A stretch of 64,000 bases of DNA from NCBI RefSeq assembly GCF_016808095.1, contig NC_068979.1, forward strand, positions 21,163,444 through 21,227,443, in the 5' to 3' direction. Below, piece by piece: positions 12,239 to 24,146 of this stretch (within the stretch, counting starts at the first letter, position 1; each line of letters begins with the position of its first letter). This DNA comes from Vigna angularis. Taxonomy: Eukaryota; Streptophyta; Magnoliopsida; Fabales; Fabaceae. The position numbers and the translations under genes were made by a program. The notes under the pieces were generated by a model. The model had not been told where the DNA came from. It saw only the letters and a list, made by a program, of their open reading frames with translations, and did no database searches.

Positions 12239-14345
12239 TTACGGTGGAAGAAGCTTTTGGATGATGGCACTACAGTTGCCTTGTACTTCAATGGTTTCTG
12301 CTTCGATATACTTTCTTTTTTTGGTGAGTAAGTCCTTCATGAATCGAGAATAAGTTGGAATTTGTTGGAGAGCTTCAGAGAAGGGAATCTTTATTTCCAG
12401 CCTTTTGAATATATCTATAAATTGCTCAAATTCCTTCTCCTTCTCCTTTCTTGTATACACCTTTGGATAAGGAAGGTGTTTCACTATTTCTTTTTCTTTT
12501 TGCTTTACTTCTTTTTCTTAGCTTTTATTGATTTCTTCTTCTTCTCTCACATTTTCTTCTTCAATTTCTCTTTCTTTTTGGTTTTCTTCCTCTATCTTTT
12601 TCTTCTCCTCTTTTCCTAAACTTTCCCTTGAACGTCTTCTTACTTCCTTCCCACTTCTACTGGTGATAACTTTGCATTCTTCCTTTGGATTGGCTTGAGT
12701 GTTAGTAGAGAATTGTCCGCTTTGTTGATTTGCCAATTGCTTAGCCAACTGATCGACTTGCACTTCTAAATTTTTTATTGAAGCATCAGTGTTTTTCTGA
12801 TTTTGGATGGATTGTTGCATAGACATTTGCAAAGTTTCTTTTAATTTTGTTGTTCGATCATTTTGAGATGAATAATGCGAAGCAGGTTGATAAGGATTTC
12901 TACTAACATAAGCTCTCTATGCTTGTCTCCACCCTTGATTGGAAGGATTAGGAAAATGATTGTTGAAGAAATTCTGACGTCCTTGGTTCCCCATATAGAT
13001 GACTTCTTCAGATTGGGAACTACCAGAAACTTGACAATGACCATTAGGATGATCATCTCCACAGAAATCACATCTCATGACTTGATGATGTGGTTGACAA
13101 TGAGCTTGAAGTGCTTGTAATTGCTGAGGTAATTTAGCCATACTTTGAGTCAATAACTCCATTTGTTGAGAGAGAAGCTTGTTATGAGCAAGCAGTGCAT
13201 CTTGAGCACTAAGTTCATACACTCCTCTCCTTTGTGTTGGAATTCTTCCATGTTGACTTCTTAGATCAGTGGAAGCCATATTTTCTATAACAGGAATGGC
13301 TTCATAAACAGTTTTGAAAAGTACTGAACCACCGAAAGATGCGTCTAATATCATCTTAGTATGAGGTTGCAAACCACTGTAGAAGGTTTGCACTTGCATT
13401 TCGAGACTGAATCCATGGCTGTGACACTTTCTCTGTAAAGCTTTGAATCTTTCCCAGACTTCACATAATGGTTCATCTACTCCTTGAACGAAAGTAGCAA
13501 TTGCAACTTTTATTTCTGTGCTCTTAGATGGTGGAAAGAAGCGAGCTAGAAATTTATGTTCCACATCCTCCCAACTAGTAAGACTTTGATTAGGCTGTGA
13601 TTGAAGCCAAGCCTTCACTTTGCAATTCAGAGAAAATGGGAATAGTCTCATGTACAATGATTCTTGATCCTCCCCCATTACACCCAAAGAGCCATACAAC
13701 TCATAAAAAGTGACCAAACGAGTATGAGGGTCTTCATTGTCTAAGCCAGAAAACTAATTTGAACTAATGAGCTGGAGTAGAGTAGGCTTCATTTATAGTG
13801 GGTCTCACAATGCTTGAGACGTTTCTCGGGCTTGTGTAAGTGATTGAGTCCCCTATGGTTCTCCTTGAAGGTGGTCCTGCGCCAGCCATCCCGTTCACTA
13901 AGAAGAATCAAAAGATTTAGGCCTTGTTCTCTTGAGTGGATTTGAGGGAGAGTAATTGAGGGGATTTGAAGATAATTTTTTTTGTCGTTTATTTGAGTGA
14001 ATTTGGAGGTAAATTAGAGTGGATTTGGAAGTAAATTTTTTTAATTTTTCACGTCAATAAAATCCTATACTAATTCTCACAAACTTTACTTGCAAATTCA
14101 CTCTCATTTACCTCCAAATTCACTCAAATAAATAACAAACAAATTTATCTTCAAATTCTCTCAAATCCCTTCAATTACTCTCCCCCAAATCCACTCAAGA
14201 GAATAAGGCCTTAGTGATTTGATTGTTGAAAGAAGACAAAGATTCAAGAATGACTTGTTTAGCTAGAGCTTTTCGTTTCCTAGTGTCATTGTTGTTCCTT
14301 CGAGCAGTTTTCTCGATCTCAGGATCTACAAGGAGTGATTCTATG
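12239..14345 (-). pseudogene. Broken gag of the old Athila-like element, interrupted by a MITE
   Basis: The N-terminal block VDPEIEKTARRNNNDTRKRK (14195-14407 region) matches the start of the young element's Gag. A MITE (13920-14210) then intervenes. The gag core (12917-13717) includes LYMRLFPFSLNCKVKAWL, LTSWEDVEHKFLARFFPPSK and FYSGLQPHTKMILDASFGG, followed by a zinc-knuckle-like CDFCGDDHPNGHC (C-x2-C-x4-H-x3-C). Downstream frames (12518-12832, 12239-12484) carry the linker and the YPKVYTRKEKEKEFEQF segment that precedes protease. Frameshifts separate these pieces. Confidence 0.88.
13917..14213. mobile_element. Tourist/Harbinger-type MITE (coordinates include TSD TTA)
   Basis: The element at 13920-14210 (291 bp) has long terminal inverted repeats beginning GGCCTTGTTCTCTTGAGTGG at one end and, read inward, GGCCTTATTCTCTTGAGTGG at the other. 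It is flanked by the 3-bp duplication TTA (13917-13919, 14211-14213), which fits PIF/Harbinger. It has no coding capacity. It interrupts the gag of the old Athila-like element. A diverged relative lies at about 58598-58893. Confidence 0.92.
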
Positions 14346-14519
14346 ACACAGTCCTCCTTGTACGGATGCTTCCCTGCATACACTAGAAACAACCAAACTC
14401 GAGCCACAATTTAGCTCAAAAATATAGAAATAATAATTACAATAAAATAGCAATTTATACACAAAAGAATAACGTCTAAATTGGTTAAAAATCACACAAA
14501 AGTCTAGTTTAACGCGGGT

Positions 14520-14536
14520 CCTCGGCAATGGCGCCA
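14520..14536 (-). other. Primer-binding site of the old Athila-like element
   Basis: The minus strand reads TGGCGCCATTGCCGAGG directly inside the 5' LTR (spacer AGTTTT). It is complementary to the 3' end expected of a tRNA-Asp primer, the usual Athila type, with a few mismatches compared with the young element's site. Confidence 0.8.
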
Positions 14537-15519
14537 AAAACTTGTTGAGACTTTGGCAAGTGCACCAAATCGTTTCAAGTAATAAAGCCGGTAAGACCGG
14601 ATATCGTTTCCCAAGAGACTCGTGTCGCTAAACAATCGTATAATTTTTAACTAGCTTAGACTAAAGAATGATTCCATGTTGTTGGGTTTTCATGCAATTA
14701 AAGTAAATACAATGCAAGAATGGTAAAAATTGAACTTTGGAAACTCAAACAACTAGAAATGTAAAGGATTTGAAATTATATGAATTGGTATTGTTGGGGG
14801 TATGATTTCACCTACTTCACTCTTGTGCATAAAAATCATTTCCTTTTCATAGATGTGCTAAAGTCAATCTACTAATTTACTCAAACCCAATCCCTTGGTA
14901 AAGAGAGCCTAAACTTACTTCTTAAACTCCAATTCCTTAGAACATTTAACAAGTTCATCCAATTTAAGAGTTGAGATTCAAGACAATCAAAGGTCCAAGT
15001 TCTATCCTTAGATACAATTTCCTTTAGGTATTTATTCCAATTCCAGATTTACACAATATTTCCCAATATCAAGCAAACCCTAAAATCATGCCATGGTTGA
15101 TCAAGTCATAACAAGCTTTAAGAGAAGGAATTAAACACTAGCAATCAATGAAATAGGCATATAATCATTCAAATCAACAGTAATTTACACAAGAGATTTG
15201 TGGTTACATCAATCCCCAACAATAGATGCTCTCCATAATCATGGAGAGCTTAAGCTTACAATTGATAAAATGGAAGAAGGGAGAAGATCCAAAGGGGAAG
15301 GAGAAGTGTTTCCACAGCTCCAAGCTTGTCTCCAGTTGCTCCAATGGAGAGAAATCGCGTCTGGGTTGCCAAAGATCCAGTCCCCTTCGCGTTCTAGGGT
15401 TAAATAAAGATTTTCTGCCACATCAGCAAAGGTCGCGCCCGACGCCTCGATAGGACGTGCTTGACGCGAGTTGGACCAATCAAATGGAGCCCGACACCCA
15501 TAGAGGAAGAGGTGCCTGA

Positions 15520-16701
15520 TGATAACTTTTTGGCAAGTATACCAAATCGTTACAAGTAATACAGTGATAAGTAAAGTATCGTTCTCCTCAGGGAATTTGT
15601 GTTACGTTATTCAATTAAAATTTATTTATCAAAATCAATTTGAACAACAAATTATAAGTGAATTCATAGTCTCAAAGTAGATGACAATTTAAAATTGAAA
15701 TTAAAATTTAAAGAAAGCTTCATTGGAATTGACTTCATGACCACATTACAGTAACTATTCTGAGCAATATAACTTGCGTTCAAACATCAACATCACAGTA
15801 TCTTGGTTTAATTCCTTAAAACAAGTTCTAAAGAATTATGTTCAATTATTAATTCCTTAAGTAATTAAACATAAACTTTGCATTAAGAACGATGTTATTG
15901 ATGACCAGGAGAATTGAAACTATTCCTAGCATCTTTCCTTCTGGTTGCTTTTCTTGCGTTAATACTCAAATTTACTTCCCAGTACAATTTAAATATAAAA
16001 ACAAGTTTATTTTACTTCCGTAAAATAAAATAAAAAGTAAACAAGAAAAGCATACGAACACAATTTATATTGAACAGGAAAGATTACATCAAATGTCAGC
16101 CATTACAGTCAATTCCAAGGAATAAAAGTTTAGCCTATCCTAGACATCACAAACATACTCATTTCTGCAATTCCTTGCATGATGTGCAGTCTTGATGTCT
16201 TCAGAGAGGTCTCCTCCTGGTCTCCAGAGCAGTTCTCCAACGATTATTCTTCTTGCCCGTCTCTGTCTGATACCCTCTATCCTCCAAAGCACGTCTTTTA
16301 AGAGACAGTTTATTTCTCATAAAACTGCTCCATTCGCTCAGCGCACAGAAGCAGATTCGCTGTGCGAATTAAAATTAATTCAGCAATCAACTGCACCAAC
16401 TCGCTAAGCGCACAGCCTCTGGTGCGCTGTGCGAATTCAAGAATTGAAATCTCCAAACTGGCATGATTCGCTCAGCGAACCAATGGTGGTGCGCTGTGCG
16501 AATGTATTCTCCTGGCTCTGCGAATTTTGCTCCTGCTATGCGAGAATTGGCTGACAAATTCACTTTTGTACAACTTTTCCTGAACAATATTTTACAACAC
16601 AATCTACTTCCTATTACGACTTTTCACTGAGTAATAACATGAATAATTACCAAATTGAGATCCTTTATAAGTGTCAAAACATCTGTTTTTCACACTTATC
16701 A
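15520..16701 (-). repeat. 3' LTR of the young element (1182 bp)
   Basis: On the plus strand it begins TGATAACTTTTTGGCAAG and ends CACACTTATCA. It is followed at 16702-16713 by the complement of a polypurine tract (minus strand GTTTGGGGGAGT). It contains four GC-rich hairpins (16333-16368, 16400-16435, 16467-16502, about 16515-16546), which lie in the U3-proximal part of the transcribed strand. Confidence 0.96.
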
Positions 16702-17441
16702 ACTCCCCCAAACTTGAACTATTTCATGCCCTCAGGAAATAACAGAAACATATGAACAACACATAACACACCTTTGACGTTTTGATAGAATGACTTTACA
16801 CATCAGACAAATCACATGCATTCCTAAAGATTCAAACAGGTATGACACAGTAAATTTTTTTTTTTTTTTTTTTACATAAAATTCGCAGAGCGCATTTCAG
16901 CTATGCGCTATGCGAATTAAAACACTAAAACCACTCTCTTTTAATTCGCTCTGCGCAAAATTTCGTTGTGCGAATTTTGACAGAGCTCACCCCCAACTTT
17001 AATTAGCATAGCGCAAAGTGTGCGCTATGCGAATTAACTGCTCAAGTTGCTCTGGTGATTTTATTCGCTTTGCTTATCAAATGCGCTATGCGAATTACTT
17101 CTGCAAAGAGAAAAATTTAACTTTTAAATCGCACAGCGAATTTAATCGCTATGCGAACTTCAATCTCAAAACAATTTCTTTTTCTCTCTCGCAGAGCGCA
17201 TGAAATTCGCTGTGCGAATAATTCACTGCTTCATAACATAATCTAGTCGCATAGCGCACCTCAGCTGTGCGCTGTGCGAATAGAGCGTCAGACCTCATTC
17301 ATCAAGCATCTCAGCACTTCCTCTCCACACTCAAACTTAACAATTACAGAATCACAATTAACAAACATAAATATATACAAACATGTGCTAGGGTGCCTCC
17401 TAGCAAGCGCTTCTTTAACGTCACTAGCTTGACCCAGAATC
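16702..17441 (-). other. 3' untranslated region of the young element with a regular hairpin array
   Basis: The region between the pol stop and the LTR holds seven inverted-repeat modules starting at 16882, 16945, 17003, 17064, 17128, 17188 and 17246, a spacing of 58-64 bases. A typical module is TTCGCAGAGCGCA, loop, TGCGCTATGCGAA (13-base arms, 5-9-base loop). The arms are alike between modules, the spacers are not. There is no coding frame. A run of T lies at about 16856-16873. No env-like ORF is present. Confidence 0.92.
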
Positions 17442-20400
17442 TCATGGCTCAGACAATTTAATAATTGTGGTGAGGCGTTCAACCTCACCACCCAAATAAG
17501 ATTTCAATCTTTGGCCATTAACAATCCAGCTTCTATTTGAATTCTCAGAATTTGAATCCATTAGTTCAATAGCACCATAAGGCTTGACTGCCTTTATCAC
17601 AAAGGGACCAGACCATTTAGATTTCAACTTACCTGGAAACAGTTTGAATCTGGAATTAAACAACAATACCTGTTGTCCAGGTTGAAAATCTCTCTTGATC
17701 AGCTTTTTGTCATGGTACACCTTGATCTTTTCTTTGTATTTTCTTGATGAATCATAGGCAGTCGACCGCATCTCCTCCAGCTCTTGCAATTGAAGCTTTC
17801 TTTTACCTGCACACAGAGAAGCATCAAAGTTAAGAAATTTTAAAGCCCAGTATGCTTTATGTTCCATCTCAACAGGGAGATGGCATGACTTGCCATAGAC
17901 TAATTGGTAGGGTGTTAGCCCTACAGGAGTCTTCAAGGCAGTCCTATAAGCCCACAGGACATCATCTAATTTTGCTGCCCAATCCTTTCTTGAAGATGAT
18001 ACTGTCTTTTCCAGGATTCTTTTTATCTCCCTGTTGGATACTTCAGCTTGACCATTGGTCTGTGGATGATACGGTGAAGCAATTCTATGCCTCAAATCAT
18101 AGTGTTTCAAGACCTTGGACAACTGGGAGTTACAGAAATGTGATCCTCCATCACTTATGAGGATCCTAGGTACACCAAATCTACAGAAGATTTGCCTCTT
18201 GAGAAATTTGACAACAGTCTTGGCATCATTCTTCTGGCATGCTGCAGCTTCCACCCACTTACTGACATAATCCATTGCTACTAAAATATATTTGTTGTTG
18301 TAAGAAGAAGGTAGTGGTCCCATAAAGTCCATTCCCCAACAATCAAATATTTCAACTTCTAAAATTGCCTGCAGTGGCATCTCATGTCTCTTTGATATGC
18401 TTCCCGTTCTTTGGCATCTGTCACACCCTCTAGCATGAGCATGTGCATCTTTGAACAAGGTAGGCCAAAAGAAACCAGATTGAAGCACTTTGGCGGCGGT
18501 CCTTTCTCCATTAAAGTGACCTCCATATGGCGAATTATGACAATGCCATAGGATTCCAGCAGCTTCCTCTGCTGTAACACACCGCCTAAGTAAGTGGTCA
18601 ACACCCAGTTTGAAGAGATAAGGATCATCCCAAAGATACTCTTTGGAATCATGAATAAACTTCTTCTTCTGCTGCCAAGTCAAGTCATCAGGAAGAATTC
18701 CTGCAGCCTTAAAATTAGCCAAATCTGCAAACCATGGCCTCTGTTGAATGAGCATCAGATGCTCATCAATGAACTCTCCCTTTATTTCTCCCTCTTTATC
18801 AGTCACCTCAGAGTTAAGAAGGCGAGACAAATGATCAGCAATCACATTCTCACTCCCCTTCTTATCTTTGATTTCCAAATCAAATTCCTGTAACAATAAA
18901 ACCCATCTTATGAGACGTGGCTTTGAGTCAGATTTAGCCAGTAAATATTTGATGGCTGAATGGTCAGTGTATATGATAACTTTAGACCCTATCAAATAAG
19001 GTCTAAATTTTTCAAGAGCATACACAATTGCCAAAAATTCCTTTTCAGTGGTGGCATAATTCAATTGTGCCCCATTCAGAACTTTACTGGCATAATGAAT
19101 AACATGAAAAATCTTGCCACGTCTCTGCCCCAAAACAGCCCCAATAGCATAATCACTAGCATCGCACATTAACTCAAAATTTTGAGTCCAGTTTGGTGCG
19201 ACTACAACAGGGGCTGATATCAACTTCTCTTTCAAAACTTCAAAAGCTCTCTGACACTCCCCGTCAAATTCAAATGGAGTGTCCTTCACAAGCAGATTAC
19301 AAAGGGGTTTAGCTATCTTGGAGAAATCTTTAATGATTCGCCTGTAAAAACCAACATGTCCAAGAAAGCTCCTTACCCCTTTGACATTCATAGGAGGTGG
19401 TAATTTTTTTATCACATCAACTTTTGCTTGATCCACACCTATTCCCCTGGATGAGATCTTATGTCCTAAGACAATTCCCTCACGAACCATAAAGTGACAT
19501 TTTTCCCAATTTAGAACAAGGTTCGTGGAAATGCATCTCTTCAAAACTACATCCAGGTTCTCTAGGCATAAGTCATATGATTTTCCAAAAACTGAGAAAT
19601 CATCCATGAAGACTTCAATGCAATTCTCTACCAAATCAGAAAAGATGGCTAGCATGCAACGTTGGAATGTAGCAGGAGCATTACAGAGACCAAAAGGCAT
19701 CCTTCGGTATGCGAACACACCAAAGGGACAAGTGAAAGCGGTCTTTTCTTGGTCCTCTGGATTCACTACTATTTGATTGTATCCTGAATAGCCATCCAGG
19801 AAACAATAATAAGCTTGTCCTGCTAGCCTTTCCAACATTTGATCCATGAAAGGGAGAGGAAAATGGTCTTTCCTGGTGGCTTGATTTAATTTTCTATAAT
19901 CAATGCACATTCGCCACCCTGTGACTGTTCTTGTAGGAATTAATTCATTTTTCTCATTCTGAACAACAGTCATACCTCCTTTCTTAGGAACAACATGCAC
20001 AGGACTCACCCAAGCACTATCTGAGATAGGATAAATCATTCCTGCTTCAAGCAATTTAAGCACTTCCTTTCTCACCACCTCTTTCAAAGTAGGATTCAAC
20101 CTTCTCTGTGGTTGTGCTATGGGCTTATAATCCTGTTCCATCATGATCTTATGCATGCAGTAGGTTGGACTTATGCCTTTCAAATCGGAGATGTGCCAAC
20201 CTATTGCCTTTTTATTCTCTTTCAAGATTTTCACTAATTTTTTTTCCTCACTGTTTGATAGAGAATTGCTTATGATCACAGGCTTCTTAGAATTTTCTTC
20301 TAAAAACACATACTTGAGATGATCAGGAAGCATTTTTAATTCCATTTTTTCCTGATCATCCAAATCAGCCTTTTCCAATTTATCCACTCTCACATCAGTT

Positions 20401-20786
20401 GAATTCTCTTCTTTTAATTTTTCTAGATTTTGTGAAATCTCCTCCACTTCAGATTCTTCTTCAATAGTCAGCTCTTCACAAGCATCAACCAATATACGCT
20501 CTAAAGGAGATTTCACATACATATGATTTTTTACAGTCTCAATTACATCATCCAGTACTTCAACTCTGAAACAGTTCCCTTTATCTTTTGGATGTTGCAT
20601 AGCCTCCACAACATTAAAGGTTATTGTTTCATCATGTAGCCTCACCTTCAAATGACCATCATCAACATCAATTATGACTCTAGCAGTTTTCATGAAAGGT
20701 CTACCCAATATATGGGGGACTTCAGTATCCTCCTCCATGTCAAGAATAACAAAATCTACTGGAAAAGTAAACTTATCAACTTTCAC
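17442..20786 (-). CDS. Pol polyprotein of the young element (rest of protease, RT, RNase H, integrase)
   Basis: An uninterrupted 1114-codon frame. In order: remainder of the aspartic protease ([18 protein letters not shown] near the start), linker, reverse transcriptase from about residue 230 with ending motif [11 protein letters not shown] (FMDD catalytic pair), RNase H ([38 protein letters not shown]), and integrase with an HHCC zinc finger (H..H then CDRCQ) and the D,D,E core ([31 protein letters not shown]). The C-terminus is [18 protein letters not shown] and no chromodomain is visible. The first ATG of the frame is inside the protease, so translation must normally enter from the gag frame by a frame change at 20816-20822 (minus-one direction). 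It would copy and insert the element's own RNA. All catalytic motifs I checked are present. Confidence 0.93.
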   Translation of the reverse strand: MKVDKFTFPVDFVILDMEEDTEVPHILGRPFMKTARVIIDVDDGHLKVRLHDETITFNVVEAMQHPKDKGNCFRVEVLDDVIETVKNHMYVKSPLERILVDACEELTIEEESEVEEISQNLEKLKEENSTDVRVDKLEKADLDDQEKMELKMLPDHLKYVFLEENSKKPVIISNSLSNSEEKKLVKILKENKKAIGWHISDLKGISPTYCMHKIMMEQDYKPIAQPQRRLNPTLKEVVRKEVLKLLEAGMIYPISDSAWVSPVHVVPKKGGMTVVQNEKNELIPTRTVTGWRMCIDYRKLNQATRKDHFPLPFMDQMLERLAGQAYYCFLDGYSGYNQIVVNPEDQEKTAFTCPFGVFAYRRMPFGLCNAPATFQRCMLAIFSDLVENCIEVFMDDFSVFGKSYDLCLENLDVVLKRCISTNLVLNWEKCHFMVREGIVLGHKISSRGIGVDQAKVDVIKKLPPPMNVKGVRSFLGHVGFYRRIIKDFSKIAKPLCNLLVKDTPFEFDGECQRAFEVLKEKLISAPVVVAPNWTQNFELMCDASDYAIGAVLGQRRGKIFHVIHYASKVLNGAQLNYATTEKEFLAIVYALEKFRPYLIGSKVIIYTDHSAIKYLLAKSDSKPRLIRWVLLLQEFDLEIKDKKGSENVIADHLSRLLNSEVTDKEGEIKGEFIDEHLMLIQQRPWFADLANFKAAGILPDDLTWQQKKKFIHDSKEYLWDDPYLFKLGVDHLLRRCVTAEEAAGILWHCHNSPYGGHFNGERTAAKVLQSGFFWPTLFKDAHAHARGCDRCQRTGSISKRHEMPLQAILEVEIFDCWGMDFMGPLPSSYNNKYILVAMDYVSKWVEAAACQKNDAKTVVKFLKRQIFCRFGVPRILISDGGSHFCNSQLSKVLKHYDLRHRIASPYHPQTNGQAEVSNREIKRILEKTVSSSRKDWAAKLDDVLWAYRTALKTPVGLTPYQLVYGKSCHLPVEMEHKAYWALKFLNFDASLCAGKRKLQLQELEEMRSTAYDSSRKYKEKIKVYHDKKLIKRDFQPGQQVLLFNSRFKLFPGKLKSKWSGPFVIKAVKPYGAIELMDSNSENSNRSWIVNGQRLKSYLGGEVERLTTIIKLSEP

Positions 20787-22783
20787 CAGTACGTCTTCAA
20801 TAACTCCATATGGGTTTTTAAAGACCTATCTGCTAATTGTAAAGTCATCCTTGTTGGTTTTACTTCCATGTCTCCTATTTTCTTTAACATGGACAAAGGC
20901 ATCAAATTAATGCTTGCCCCTAAGTCTATCAATGTTTTTCCAATAGGGAGTTTTCCAATTGTACATGGAATAGTAAAGCTTCCAGGGTCTTTGAATTTTG
21001 GTGGTAGAAGCTTTTGGATGATGGCGCTACAATTCCCTTGCACCTCTATTGTTTCTTCCTCAATATACTTTCTCTTCTTGGTCAACAGATCTTTCATGAA
21101 TCTAGCATAAGAGGGCATTTGTTGAAGTGCTTCAGAAAAGGGAATTGTAATTTCCAGCTTGTTGAAGAGAGCCATAAATCTAGAGAATTGACTTTCTTTT
21201 TCCTTTCTAGAATATGTCTTTGGGTACGGTAAAGGATTCACAATCTGTTTTCCTTTTTGGCTCTCTTCACTTTTTTTATTTTTATCTTTATGCTCTTCCA
21301 CTTCTTCTTCTTTATCTTTCTGTTCCTCATTTAACTTTTCCTCCTGATCCTCTTTTCTCACAACTACACTTTCTAACACTTTACCACTCCTTGTTGTTAT
21401 AGCTTTACAGTGCTCTTTTGGATTTGGTTCAGTGTTAGCTCCAAATGTATTTACAGGCTTCTCTTCCAATTTCTTGGCCAACTGTCCCATTTGAACTTCT
21501 AAATTTCTTAGAGATGCATCTGTGCTCTTTTGATTTGATATGGACATCTGCATAAATTGTTGAAGAGTTTCTTCCAGTTTTGATGTCCTATCAGAAAGAG
21601 TGGGTTGTTGTTGAAACTGTGGAGGTGGTCTACTGGAACTAGCCTGACCCATACTAGGATGAGGTCTCCATCCTTGATTATAATTTCCATAATTACCAGA
21701 ACGGCCTTGATTTCCCATGTAATTGACCTCTTCCTTAGCATTGGTAAGAATAGCACACTGTCCATTTTGGTGCTCTCCACCACACAGTTCACACCCTTGC
21801 ACAGTATGTTGTGCCTGTGATACATTTTGAATCTGTAATTGTGATACCTTTTTCATCAGAGACTCAAGCTGTTGAGTCATAATTTTATTTTGGGCTAATA
21901 AGGCATCTTGGGATTGCAACTCAAACATTCCCTTCTTTTGATTTTGTTCTCTCTCACCCTGAACATCATTGTCGCTAGATGCCATATTTTCAATAATTTC
22001 ATGAGCTTCATCAGGTGTCTTCCACCTAATGTTACCTCCTGCTGAGGCATCTAGCATCAATTTTGTGTGAGATTTTAAACCTCCTAAGAACAGGTTCAAT
22101 TGAGTGGGGACATCAAATCCATGTATGGGAGTCTTTCTTAACAATCCCTTAAACCTATCCCATGTCTGACTCAAAGTCTCTTCAGGTTCCTGTTGAAAAG
22201 AGGATATCTCTTGCTTACCTTTGTTTATTTTTGATTGAGGGAAATACTTATGCAAAAACTTTGACACAACGTCATCCCAACCTGTCAGACTTCTCTCAGG
22301 AAAAGAATTTAACCATTTCTTGGCATTGCCTGCCAAGGAAAATGGAAAAAGACTAAGTCTGATTGCCTCCTCTGACACATTCAACATTTTCACAGTGTTG
22401 CAATATTCATTAAAAGTTGCCAGATGATCATAGGGATTTTCGTGTGACAATCCTGAAAACTGATTACTTTGAACCAAGTGTATCAATGCTGGCTTCATTT
22501 CCATGTTAGCCGCAATTATCACAGGTTTGGCTATACTGTTGAAAGATGCAGGTACAGTAACTGAAGCATAATCTTCCAACGTACGCCTTCCTTGTTCATT
22601 TTCCCTGTTTTCCTCCATCTTTTTACTCTCTTGGTCAGATGAAAAACAAGCGTTTGAGGATAAGCTGGATTCTCTAGCTTCTTTTTTCCTATTTTCTCTT
22701 CTACGCCTACTATTATTTCTACGGGCTGTCCTTTCAATCTCAGAATCAAACAATAAATTCTCAGACTTTGTTCTGCGTGGCAT
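20783..22783 (-). CDS. Gag plus N-terminal protease of the young element
   Basis: I place the start at 22783 ([18 protein letters not shown]), because the alternative start at 22855 adds a hydrophobic 24-residue leader not seen in the relative at 14200-14345. The frame of 666 residues contains the retrotransposon Gag core ([51 protein letters not shown]), a zinc knuckle [13 protein letters not shown], and a charged Glu/Lys linker. It ends with the protease active-site region [16 protein letters not shown] (catalytic Asp of the DLGAS motif). The frame ends 33-36 bases beyond the slippery-like heptamer, overlapping the start of the pol frame by 4 bases. Gag packages the RNA into particles. Confidence 0.9.
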   Translation of the reverse strand: MPRRTKSENLLFDSEIERTARRNNSRRRRENRKKEARESSLSSNACFSSDQESKKMEENRENEQGRRTLEDYASVTVPASFNSIAKPVIIAANMEMKPALIHLVQSNQFSGLSHENPYDHLATFNEYCNTVKMLNVSEEAIRLSLFPFSLAGNAKKWLNSFPERSLTGWDDVVSKFLHKYFPQSKINKGKQEISSFQQEPEETLSQTWDRFKGLLRKTPIHGFDVPTQLNLFLGGLKSHTKLMLDASAGGNIRWKTPDEAHEIIENMASSDNDVQGEREQNQKKGMFELQSQDALLAQNKIMTQQLESLMKKVSQLQIQNVSQAQHTVQGCELCGGEHQNGQCAILTNAKEEVNYMGNQGRSGNYGNYNQGWRPHPSMGQASSSRPPPQFQQQPTLSDRTSKLEETLQQFMQMSISNQKSTDASLRNLEVQMGQLAKKLEEKPVNTFGANTEPNPKEHCKAITTRSGKVLESVVVRKEDQEEKLNEEQKDKEEEVEEHKDKNKKSEESQKGKQIVNPLPYPKTYSRKEKESQFSRFMALFNKLEITIPFSEALQQMPSYARFMKDLLTKKRKYIEEETIEVQGNCSAIIQKLLPPKFKDPGSFTIPCTIGKLPIGKTLIDLGASINLMPLSMLKKIGDMEVKPTRMTLQLADRSLKTHMELLKTYW
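20816..20822 (-). promoter_or_regulatory. Slippery-like heptamer T TTA AAA at the gag/pol frame change
   Basis: On the minus strand the gag frame reads TCT TTA AAA ACC. The heptamer T TTA AAA sits with the codon phase of a minus-one ribosomal slippery site (X XXY YYZ). The pol frame is exactly minus one relative to gag, and the change falls here, in the middle of the protease domain. The old element at 12040-12060 reads through this part without a break, so a one-base loss from an A run is an equal or better explanation. Confidence 0.5.
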
Positions 22784-22940
22784 ACAGAACAAAAATCTCC
22801 AATGACCAACCCAAGAAATAACAACAGGAACAAAACACAATATATACAGATACACAGAAAACTAAAACAATGAATTTACGGAGATGGGAACAGAATTGAA
22901 ATTGATAAACAACTAATTAAAATAACAAAACAATCAAATT

Positions 22941-22957
22941 CCCCGGCAACGGCGCCA
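22941..22957 (-). other. Primer-binding site of the young element
   Basis: The minus strand reads TGGCGCCGTTGCCGGGG starting 6 bases inside the 5' LTR. This is the exact tRNA-Asp-type primer site commonly found in Athila elements. Confidence 0.9.
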
Positions 22958-22963
22958 AAAACT

Positions 22964-24146
22964 TGATAACTTTTTGGCAAGTATACCAAATCGTTACAAG
23001 TAATACAGTGATAAGTAAAGTATCGTTCTCCTCAGGGAATTTGTGTTACGTTATTCAATTAAAATTTATTTATCAAAATCAATTTGAACAACAAATTATA
23101 AGTGAATTCATAGTCTCAAAGTAGATGACAATTTAAAATTGAAATTAAAATTTAAAGAAAGCTTCATTGGAATTGACTTCATGACCACATTACAGTAACT
23201 ATTCTGAGCAATATAACTTGCGTTCAAACATCAACATCACAGTATCTTGGTTTAATTCCTTAAAACAAGTTCTAAAGAATTATGTTCAATTATTAATTCC
23301 TTAAGTAATTAAACATAAACTTTGCATTAAGAACGATGTTATTGATGACCAGGAGAATTGAAACTATTCCTAGCATCTTTCCTTCTGGTTGCTTTTCTTG
23401 CGTTAATACTCAAATTTACTTCCCAGTACAATTTAAATATAAAAACAAGTTTATTTTACTTCCGTAAAATAAAATAAAAAGTAAACAAGAAAAGCATACG
23501 AACACAATTTATATTGAACAGGAAAGATTACATCAAATGTCAGCCATTACAGTCAATTCCAAGGAATAAAAGTTTAGCCTATCCTAGACATCACAAACAT
23601 ACTCATTTCTGCAATTCCTTGCATGATGTGCAGTCTTGATGTCTTCAGAGAGGTCTCCTCCTAGTCTCCAGAGCAGTTCTCCAACGATTATTCTTCTTGC
23701 CCGTCTCTGTCTGATACCCTCTATCCTCCAAAGCACGTCTTTTAAGAGACAGTTTATTTCTCATAAAACTGCTCCATTCGCTCAGCGCACAGAAGCAGAT
23801 TCGCTGTGCGAATTAAAATTAATTCAGCAATCAACTGCACCAACTCGCTAAGCGCACAGCCTCTGGTGCGCTGTGCGAATTCAAGAATTGAAATCTCCAA
23901 ACTGGCATGATTCGCTCAGCGAACCAATGGTGGTGCGCTGTGCGAATGTATTCTCCTGGCTCTGCGAATTTTGCTCCTGCTATGCGAGAATTGGCTGACA
24001 AATTCACTTTTGTACAACTTTTCCTGAACAATATTTTACAACACAATCTACTTCCTATTACGACTTTTCACTGAGTAATAACATGAATAATTACCAAATT
24101 GAGATCCTTTATAAGTGTCAAAACATCTGTTTTTCACACTTATCAC
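22964..24146 (-). repeat. 5' LTR of the young element (1183 bp)
   Basis: Identical to 15520-16701 except for A at 23663 (G at 16219) and one extra A near 24121-24124. It carries the same four hairpins (23777-23812, 23844-23879, 23911-23946, about 23959-23990). On the minus strand this LTR is the promoter end, but I cannot place the TATA box or start site with confidence. Confidence 0.96.

Noticed and set aside
16882..17280. CRISPR-like appearance: short palindromic repeats at about 60-base spacing
   Set aside because: The array is inside a plant retrotransposon, the palindromes vary between units and the spacers are not foreign-like sequence cassettes. It is recorded as a hairpin array instead.
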